From Chlorops oryzae (lineage: Eukaryota; Arthropoda; Insecta; Diptera; Chloropidae): 64,000 nucleotides of DNA. The notes beneath the pieces were generated by a model. That model worked only from the letters and a program-made list of their open reading frames with translations. It made no database searches and was not told where the DNA came from. Where the stretch lies: the NCBI GenBank assembly GCA_020466095.1, contig CM035807.1, forward strand, positions 43,312,286-43,376,285. The letters run 5' to 3'. A program made the position numbers and the translations under genes. Of the stretch, positions 57,229 to 64,000 are shown piece after piece; within the stretch, counting starts at the first letter, position 1; each line of letters starts with the position of its first letter.

Positions 57229-57515
57229 AGCCAAAAATTGCTTACATTACAAATCAATTAAAATATCTATAGTAAGGTTGTTTTTATAGCCAAAGTGCTA
57301 ACATTACAAATCAATTAAATATCACAAATTCAATAAGTTAAATTTTGTCGTTGTCGGTGTCCAAATTCCAAGACTTGCATAAAAGGCATTGAACTTCACA
57401 AAATGCAAGTTTTCTTTTCTTATTATTTTTTTATGTCGTTTTCGTTGTCCAAATTCCAAGACTTGCATAACAGGCATTGAACTTCACAAAATGCAAGTAT
57501 TCTTTTCTTATGTTT
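57229..57515. repeat. Two pairs of short tandem duplications
   Basis: A ~50-bp unit around TTATAGCCAAA...ACATTACAAATCAATTAA occurs twice (57225-57325). A ~75-bp unit with GTCCAAATTCCAAGACTTGC...CACAAAATGCAAGT also occurs twice (57357-57430, 57438-57500). Confidence 0.75.
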
Positions 57516-57584
57516 GTTTTGTTTTATTTTCTTTTATTTATGTTTATCAGCTAAAGTTCTGTACTTATACAATTTTCTTATGTG

Positions 57585-57775
57585 CTAACAGACATATTGA
57601 TAGATTGAAAAATTTATAAATTGACAGATTGACAGATTGATAGATTGATAGAATGCCAGATTGATGGATTGATGGATAAATATATTGAAAGATTGATAGA
57701 TTGACAGATTGATAGAATGTCAGATTGATAGATTGATGAATAGATGTATTGAAAGACTGATTGATTGACAGATGC
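57585..57775. repeat. Minisatellite GATTGANA, block 2
   Basis: Same 8-bp unit as block 1, with a superimposed longer period (GATGGATAAATATATTGAAAG-type segments are shared with block 1), so the two blocks were once one array or exchanged sequence. Confidence 0.85.
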
Positions 57776-58337
57776 TGATAAAATTTTATTTTATTTAGAC
57801 AAGCCGTTTTGGAGTTATTTGGCAAAATCTCGTAAAGTATCCAAAAAACACGTTTTTTGCCTATATCTCAAAAACTATTCTTTGGGGAAAAAAACGGATG
57901 CCATTTTCGTGATCAGCGACCCCAATTTAGTATTAAAGTTATCATTTCGTCTCTGCTCTTTTTTTTGTAAACTAGTGTAATAACTGTTTTTTTTTAAATC
58001 CATTGTCAACAAACCCTTGTATTTCATCGACATAAACATTATATTGCAAGGCTTTTCGAATGGCAATTTCAACAAACAAAAGAACGGCTTCTTTGTCTTT
58101 GTCATTAAAGTTTGACAAAATCTCGGTCAATGCAGTGTTTATTTTGTCGTTTGATCCAGGGCTCAAGAATTTAATTGGAGCCCATCTAACCAAAGACTGC
58201 TTTGATGGCAAATTGAGTTTCAGGCCGCTACGTAGAAAATTGTACGCCTTGGCAGAATGAAAATATATGCATTGCGCTATATTTTTTTCAGCTTCAACCC
58301 ACGACTTTTTCTTTTTCAACAGCATTTTGCAAAAATA

Positions 58338-58567
58338 CAGGTGTGTGATTGGATTCCCGGGAATTCATTTCCCCGGGAAATTGAAATAAATACTCGGGAA
58401 TTTAAATATGTTCGAAATTTTTTAATTCGAAAATTTTATCGTATAGCCGCTCTTTTGTTTTTGACAATGTCATTTCTTTAAAAATTGCCTCACATTCTTC
58501 AAAATATTGGAGTAACGAAATTCCCTTTCCCCAAAATTTGGGGAAAGGGAATCCAATCACATGCCCG
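58338..58567. mobile_element. MITE, copy 2 (230 bp, ATA duplication)
   Basis: Same family as 17178-17408, with ATA at 58335-58337 and 58568-58570. Inserted in the P-like coding sequence. Confidence 0.85.
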
Positions 58568-58762
58568 ATATTTAGTGTTTGACGAAAGATCACACCTTTT
58601 CTCAATCATCCTGCTAATGTCTGAATTGTGTTTGTACTTTTGAAAGTAGGTTTTCTTATTTCGTTTCTCCCTATTTAGTAAATTTTTCAGCATAGTGGTC
58701 TGTCTCTTTTGGACTTTGTTAGTCTTTTGCTCTTTCTTCAACTGTTGATACATTTCGTAGTA

Positions 58763-59264
58763 AAGTAGAATCTCGCAAAAGTTACCGCTCGAATGAGTTA
58801 AACGCTTGGTTAAGTTAATCGAATTACAGCGCCCACGTAGCGTTCTAAAAAGTTCATTTTGGCGTTAACTTTTCTGAGCGTAATTTTTTTTATTTTCCTT
58901 TTTTTCCTTAAATCAACCCTATTTCATGTGTATTACGTGGAACAGCGAAGAAAAACAAAAGAAGACAACGCAAATCATAACGATAGCACTTAAAAGTGAC
59001 AAATTCTATCTAAGCGTGCAACTTTATTGTGAAATAGGAGTTGTGCGCGAGTAGATCCTGTGTATGTAAAATAATTATAAATATGGTTTAAATCAAAAGA
59101 TTTAAATAAAATAAGCATGTTATGTTTGCAAAAATAGATTTTTATGCATGTAGTCGCTATTTCTTAAATTTTTTTCGATTTTGAAAAAAATTTGGAAAAG
59201 TTAATAATTCGGAAAAGTTGATTACCCCTGGGACATATCGATTAACTTTTGCGAGATTCTACTG
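58763..59264. mobile_element. 502-bp pogo/Tigger-like MITE, TA duplication
   Basis: The right end complement CAGTAGAATCTCGCAAAAGT and the left end AAGTAGAATCTCGCAAAAGT form ~20-bp TIRs. TA flanks (58761-58762, 59265-59266). CAGTA..TCTCG termini with TA target fit the pogo/Tigger group. A smaller inner repetition of GTTAAYCGAATTA / GGAAAAGTTRATTA type is visible. Confidence 0.75.
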
Positions 59265-59712
59265 TACTTATTTCTATAAAAAGATTCATTTCGTTCCCGT
59301 TTAAGGCAGTTTGTACAAAATGGATCTATTCCAGTATTTATAGAGCAAAAATCAAAATGTTTTTCTGGCGCAGAGGGTTCAGAGTTAATTTTTTTGGTAG
59401 GGTTTGTAAACTCTCTATTTCTGGCATATTATTCTCATTAAAGTTATAGTGTTCGATTTGGGCAGAAGAAGTTGGACAATCTTTCCAGGAGCTAGACAGA
59501 CACAAAGTAGGAATAGCATTCGGCTTGAGATACTTCAAGCCTAAAAATTTCTTATCAAAGTAATAATTGCACACATAAGCATTATTCAAATTCAAATAAG
59601 TGTCTAAATTTAAATTTGAAAGCCATATATTCCTATACTTTTCGTTTTTATGGAACTTGAAAAGACGAACTTCAGATGGCCCATGTACCAGGCCAAATTT
59701 ATAATTCAAAAA

Positions 59713-59846
59713 TTTTAGATGTTTCAACCGAAAATGCACTTAGGTATTTCGCTGGATATGTCGGTTTTAAAAGCCAGCAAAAGTTTAGTTGTGAAACTTG
59801 TGTAGTGTATCCTTCGCGTAGAAGAATTAATATTTTTATTTTATAG
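59713..59846 (+). pseudogene. P-like transposase C-terminal fragment in opposite orientation
   Basis: The plus-strand frame reads LDVSTENALRYFAGYVGFKS, then FSCETC, to a stop at 59844-59846. This matches the yiaGyv..K....C..C zinc-binding end of THAP/P-type transposases. It lies head to head with the minus-strand THAP piece, so a rearrangement joined two ends of the gene or two copies. Confidence 0.55.
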
Positions 59847-59880
59847 TTTTTATTTCTTTATATCCTAAAGGTTTTTATTT

Positions 59881-60348
59881 TGTTATGTCCCGCTATTGCT
59901 GAGCGGCAGGACTCGCAAATCTATTTGGCGGCTAGCGCCCAATATCTCTATATTTATACGGCGGAGATACGCCAAAGGAGTCAGCGACTAGCGCTTAATT
60001 CACCTTTTTATATTTATCCGGCGAAAGGTGCGCCAAATCGAGAATGGATAAGCAAAGGGTTTCGCATGTAAATCCAATCTGAAGTTCCAACTGAAGTTCA
60101 AGCTTTATTTATATCAAAAATATGTTAAGTAAGCATAAATGAATTACAATTGAAAAATATAGAATCTTATGAATTAGCTTGTGAGGTATGCTGACAAAAC
60201 ACTTTCCCACGATTCGACGACGCTGCCTGCAAAATATGTTGCTCATGCAATGAGTGCATGCTTGCAAAGAATTTGGTCATATGAAACCATTTATGTCGTG
60301 AATGAAGTGGAAAAATGAGTTTGTGCGTTCGTGTGTATACATACTACA
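59881..60348 (-). mobile_element. 3' LTR of a 412/mdg1-like Gypsy element
   Basis: In sense orientation it runs TGTAGTATGTATACACACG ... GGGACATAACA, 468 bp. It is preceded by a purine-rich tract GAGGGTGAGGG (60349-60360) and contains TATAAAAAGG near 60013. TGTAGTATG is the start I associate with LTRs of the 412/mdg1 group. The 5' LTR is beyond the gap. Confidence 0.55.
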
Positions 60349-60360
60349 CCCTCACCCTCT

Positions 60361-60369
60361 AGAGAAAAA

Positions 60370-60414
<45 letters not shown>

Positions 60415-60712
60415 TATATTCGACGTATTGTAAATATTTGTAGAGTTAACAAATATGATTCTGAAATTAAATTTGTGGCTTTAATTCATTGTGTCAAATG
60501 ATACTACTTATCCAAGGATCTAGAATGCGTTTTATGATTATCATCTATCTTTTTAGTATTGTACGTGTAATTTTTATTGTTGTTTGCAAATTTGCAATTT
60601 TATTTATGAAATTCTTTACATTATTCAAACCTTTCCTTAATATTAAAGTATTCTAACTGGCTATTGCTGTTTACTGACCAGTGTTGACCTCCGAGAAAAA
60701 GGATAATGAATT
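60361..60712. other. Poly(A)/poly(T) run and 3' untranslated region of the 412-like element
   Basis: A run of ~9 A then ~45 T at 60364-60413, then AT-rich DNA without frames up to the integrase stop. Homopolymer length is unreliable in an assembly. Confidence 0.5.
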
Positions 60713-61042
60713 TCAATTAATTTGAAATTCATAACATTCTTTATTTTTAATTTTTGAGTTAATCAAATACTTTCTTGCATTCTCATGTGCGTTTTGTAAT
60801 CTCACTTTGAGCTCATTTTGAAAACGATCAAAATTGTAAATAGGTTCGTTACTGTAAATCTTTGTTGGCAAGCTTGGTAATCTTCCAAATATTAATTCAA
60901 AGGGGGTGTATTTTGTGCTCGTATGTGGAGTGGTATTATAAGAGAACGTATAGTAAGGTATCTTCTTATCCCATTCTGCGTCTTCAGTGCAACATAAAAA
61001 TATTCGTTGAAAACTCTATGATTTCTTTCTATTCCACCTAAA
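60713..61042 (-). pseudogene. pol: Gypsy integrase C-terminal part (412/17.6-like), cut by the gap
   Basis: From the gap leftward, after one shift near 61000, the frame reads NTTPHTSTKYTPFELIFGRL, then a YSNEP..YNFD segment and ARKYLIN, ending at TGA (60713-60715). This is the conserved tail after the integrase catalytic Glu (GI.RNHR is still visible at the gap edge). The rest of the element is missing in the gap or deleted. Confidence 0.8.
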
Positions 61043-61142
61043 NNNNNNNNNNNNNNNNNNNNNNNNNNNNNNNNNNNNNNNNNNNNNNNNNNNNNNNNNN
61101 NNNNNNNNNNNNNNNNNNNNNNNNNNNNNNNNNNNNNNNNNN
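61043..61142. other. Assembly gap (100 N)
   Basis: Exactly 100 N. It separates two retroelements of different class and orientation, so the missing piece must contain at least one element boundary. Confidence 0.99.
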
Positions 61143-61616
61143 ATTCCCGTGAAAGTCATAAGAAGTCAAGGGACGATTAATACGTTTGCGTTCGTGGATG
61201 AGGGGTCATCGATAACCCTTATAAAAGAGGAGCTTTTCAATCAACTGGGCATCAATTGCGTAAGAAAACCGCTGCATATTTAGTGGACTGGAGCCACGAC
61301 ACGCCAAGAAGACTCAATTCTCTGTGTATAGGTTCAACTGATTAACGTGGAAATGGCAGAGAATGCACGCTGAATGGGGTTCAGACGCTGAATAGTCTCA
61401 ATCTTCCGGTTCAAAAACTTGGTAACTAAAATTGCGCCGTTCTGGTCAAAATTAGAAAAGGCACGAACCTTCAACCAATAGCTACCAAAACCCGTCTAGG
61501 GTGGGCGTTGCAAGTTAGCGCCACAGAAAAAACCGGGCACTATCACCTGAATTTACACCAATGCGAATGTAAAAATTACAAAATTACAAAAATTACGTTC
61601 ATCATGTAGGGAGGTT

Positions 61617-61862
61617 ATGGAGTTGCGCACATTATTGGGAAAATGCGGGAAGCAAGGCTACGCTGGTATGGACACGTCCTGAGAGCAAATGAGGAGACTT
61701 TAGCAAAGAAAGGCTCCGCACTGGAAATTCAAGGTTGAGATCTAGAGGTTGTAGGACTTACCTCGGATGATGCAACCGACAGAACAAAATGGAGGACCTG
61801 GTCGCATTTTGCGGACCCCGGGATAGACCGGGATAGTTAAACACGCAAGAAGAAGAAGAAGA
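61617..61862 (+). mobile_element. 5'-truncated RTE-like LINE with 13-bp TSD
   Basis: 246 bp encoding the end of an RT protein (KMREARLRWYGHVLRANEE, a shift, then RTKWRTWSHF-type), ending in an (AAG)n tail. ATGTAGGGAGGTT lies on both sides (61604-61616, 61863-61875). Truncation, a microsatellite tail and a long TSD are hallmarks of target-primed reverse transcription. Confidence 0.85.
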
Positions 61863-62468
61863 ATGTAGGGAGGTTGGAAGGAGATTTCAAATTGGATGTC
61901 TGTGGCGCGATGAGGAAGCTACCTTTACAGAAAGCATCAATACGGCGTATAAGCGACTGATCTGCCTGGAGAAAAAATTAAGAAGAGACCCCCACCTAAA
62001 AGAGAAGATGCGAGTTGTAGGCGAAAAGCTCTTAGCGAAAAAATACGCAAGGACATTTGACCAACAAGAACTCTGGGTACCGAAAAAGCGAACTTAGTAA
62101 TTCCCAATTTTTGGCACCACAATTCCGAATAAGCCTCATAAAGCGCGTTTGGTTTGGAACGCAGCAGCGTAAAGCAACGGAAAAAGTCTCAACGATTTTT
62201 TCCTTAGCGGGCCAGACCTTTTTACGCTCCTGGTGAATATTTTTCTAACATTTCGTGTGGGTAAAATTGGCATCTCTGGCGACATCGCAGAGATGTTTCA
62301 CCAAATTAGAGTTCAACCAATGGATGTTCATGCACAACGCTTTCAAAATGGGGAACAACCAAACGTATACGTAATGGAAGCGCTTACCTTTATAACGAAT
62401 TGCGCACCATGTATAGCTCACTTTACCAGGAACTTAAATGCAGACAGATTCGAACAACAATTTCTTAA

Positions 62469-63036
62469 GGTGCAATCAGTGATGCCATAAGATTCCATAA
62501 CAGAACATAACATAATCAGCTGATTCGATCTATTCAATACATTTTGCATGCAAGTGGTTAGTCAACCCATAACATAACTTACCAAACAGAAGAAGCTGTA
62601 AAAATAGATTTTCTTATGGCGTGTTATGTTAGAGCGAATCAGCTGATATTTATGAGTGCTGCCAAATGTTTCCTAAATCTGCCATATTTCCCTTTTACGG
62701 AAATTGCCAAGAGTCTGCAATTACAACTCTTTTAAATATGATAAAACTATAATTATATAATTTTTTAAATATAATGATATATGGCAATATTTTTCACCCT
62801 ATTTAGAAGTGTTTGTTTTAACTTTTTTTTCAAGAAATCATAATAAGTTGCGCTTTTCCCGAAATAATTTTTTCCCTCTTTCCCTAAGGTGCGCACATTC
62901 TTATCATATTGCAACATCGGCTCCTATGTGCTCTTATGGATTCTTATGTCTTCACTGACTACTGAAAAAGCGCTTGTGTTATTTTATGTTATGTTCTGTT
63001 CTGTTATGGAATCTTATGGCATCACTGATTGCACCT
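62469..63036. mobile_element. ~568-bp MITE with TTAA target site
   Basis: TIRs of about 45 bp begin GGTGCAATCAGTGATGCCAT and match at the other end except for a 5-bp duplication in the GAACA part. TTAA flanks (62465-62468, 63037-63040). A TTAA target suggests a piggyBac or Kolobok relative; GG ends favour the latter. It sits just before the RT YVDD box. Inner AATCAGCTGATT boxes occur twice. Confidence 0.85.
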
Positions 63037-64000
63037 TTAAGCTGTTACCGTAATCAAAAATTCGCATTATGTCGACGATTTTATAGAAAATACCGATTAA
63101 AGAGAAGAAATACCAAAACTACACAGAGACGTCAAATCGATCCATACATCTGGCGGCTTTCATTTTTGGAATTGTATATTCAACTGTACAGATGTGGTGA
63201 AACAACTAAATAACGACAGCCAACCGGCACAGCCACCTGCTGAGCTCTTAGAATCATAGAAAGTCCTAGGTATGCACTGGGACGCAAATACTGATCATTT
63301 TCGATACCTTTGCCGATTCGCCCGTCTAAAACATAATTTATTCGCGCCTGATGTCATGCCCACCAAGCTAAATTTCCTGAAAGTACTAATGTCAATCTAT
63401 GACCCCCTCGGCTACATATCATGCTACACCGTTGGCCTTAAAGTCTTATTGCTGTATATATGGAGATCTGGGCTGGGATAGGATGACAACTTGCATGGTC
63501 AACTACTCGACGAATGGAATGAGTGGAAGCGGACGACGGACAACACAAAACAAATCGAAATTCCTCGCTGCCTGAGCCCTTCGATGAAAGATGCAAAAAG
63601 AGTGGAACTACACACGTTCGTAAACGCAAGTGAAAAGGCTAACGCAGCGGTCTGCTACCTTCGGACGGAAACTGAACAGGGTGTGACTTTATTTATTTTC
63701 ATGGCGAAAGTGAAAGTAACCATTAAAACCCATTACAATATCACTATTCGAGCTACAAACAGCAACGATGGGAGTGAATCTTGCACAACAAGTATACAAA
63801 ATCAATCTTATACCAATGAAGGATAAGATTTACTGGACCGATTGTAAGACAGTTCTAAACTGGCTCCGGATGGATCCTCGTAAACTGAAGCAGTTCGTTA
63901 TGTTCAGAGTAGGCGAGATACTTGAACATACGAACATCGACCAATGGCTTCCAACAAAGCTTAATCCATCGGATCTGACTTCAAAAACCTTTCGTAACAA

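Larger units (their letters stand above)
57990..59712 (-). pseudogene. P-like THAP transposase relic interrupted by two MITEs
   Basis: From the right: 59712-59338 carries a THAP-type zinc-finger C-terminal part (EVRLFKFHKNEKYRNIWLSN, then YLKPNAIPTL, the conserved THAP ending). After a shift comes GIDPFCTNCLKRERNESFYR. A pogo-type MITE (58763-59264) follows, then a basic coiled coil YYEMYQQLKKEQKTN...NSDISRMIEKR (58760-58571). A second MITE (58338-58567) follows, and then KSWVEAEKNIAQCIYFHSAKAYNFLR, LNLPSKQSLVRW and VYVDEIQGFVDNG (58325-57990), motifs of P-element/THAP9-type transposases. Deleting each MITE plus one TSD copy keeps the frame. The GTP-binding and catalytic regions are gone. Confidence 0.75.
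61143..64000 (+). pseudogene. pol: Second BEL/Pao pol (protease to RNase H), partial at both ends
   Basis: The protease-like start reads IPVKVIRSQGTINTFAFVDEGSSITLIKEEL (about 61143-61240; D-E-G intact). RT region: FQIGCLWRDEEATFTESINT (61888), RVVGEKLLAKKYART, then ARLVWNAAA, FRVGKIGISGDIAEMFHQI (62250), and HYVDDFIE after a MITE (63063). Later come HWDANTDHFRY, YDPLGYIS, EIPRCLSPSMKDAKRVELHTF and NASEKANAAVCYL (RNase H, to 63700), then YWTDCKTVLNWLR and PSDLTSK at the right edge. Many stops and shifts. Interrupted by an RTE-like fragment and a TTAA MITE. Different family from the 46.7-56.6 kb element. Confidence 0.88.

Noticed and set aside
56640..57775. Repeat array considered as CRISPR-like
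   Set aside because: Units are 8 bp with no unique spacers, and the genome is eukaryotic.

Overview
The window reads as AT-rich, repeat-packed chromosomal DNA of a higher fly (Diptera, Schizophora). The reasons are two Himar1-like mariners, DINE/Helentron-like elements with a (GTCT)n block, a Jockey-clade LINE, Gypsy and BEL/Pao elements of insect type, and P-like THAP transposase debris. I cannot tell a muscid from a tephritid. There are three 100-N scaffold gaps (4455-4554, 32055-32154, 61043-61142). No RNA gene, CRISPR array, bacterial feature or complete host gene is visible. The only host-gene candidate is one terminal exon at 40911-41022. Nearly everything else is transposable element sequence, much of it nested, so the region resembles heterochromatin or a piRNA-cluster-like TE graveyard (inference).

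Layout. 1-1048: end of a hAT element with an intron-containing transposase. 1079-4454: degenerate Gypsy-like gag/protease, then a PPT and the start of an LTR. 4649-7256: a complete element with ~970-bp inverted arms and an 8-bp TSD, holding the C-terminus of an unfamiliar conserved protein. 7866-13099: a structurally complete Gypsy element on the minus strand (LTRs ~99% alike, TSD TATT) with broken frames. 13231-16352: a DNA transposon with an unrecognised DDE-like protein and an array of 16-bp near-palindromes. 17178-18960: a MITE and a Gypsy RNase H relic. 18967-21783: a hAT-Tip100-like element split by a Himar1-like mariner.

23367-30345 is a minus-strand mosaic: a coiled-coil gag, two adjoining LTR/PBS junctions, a Jockey-like LINE and a BEL gag with a PHD finger. 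33240-34000 looks like a DUF4780 retroelement ORF1. 35309-36650 is a PIF/Harbinger element inside a mariner relic. 39123-40400 is an unclassified element with repeated GTCACGTACGAT motifs. 42997-45676 is a three-level nest: a Helentron-like element in a hAT element in a fold-back element.

46702-56619 is a BEL/Pao element on the minus strand with 565-bp LTRs, gag, pol and an extra zinc-knuckle ORF after pol. It was hit by a second Himar1-like mariner and by a hAT MITE. 56620-57780 is minisatellite. 57990-59846 holds P-like THAP transposase fragments interrupted by two MITEs whose conceptual removal restores the frame. 59881-61042 is the 3' end of a 412-like Gypsy element. 61143-64000 is a second BEL/Pao pol on the plus strand, interrupted by an RTE-like LINE fragment and a TTAA MITE.

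The genes are self-contained TE modules and do not form a pathway. Target-site duplications and restored reading frames let the order of insertion be read directly at several places.
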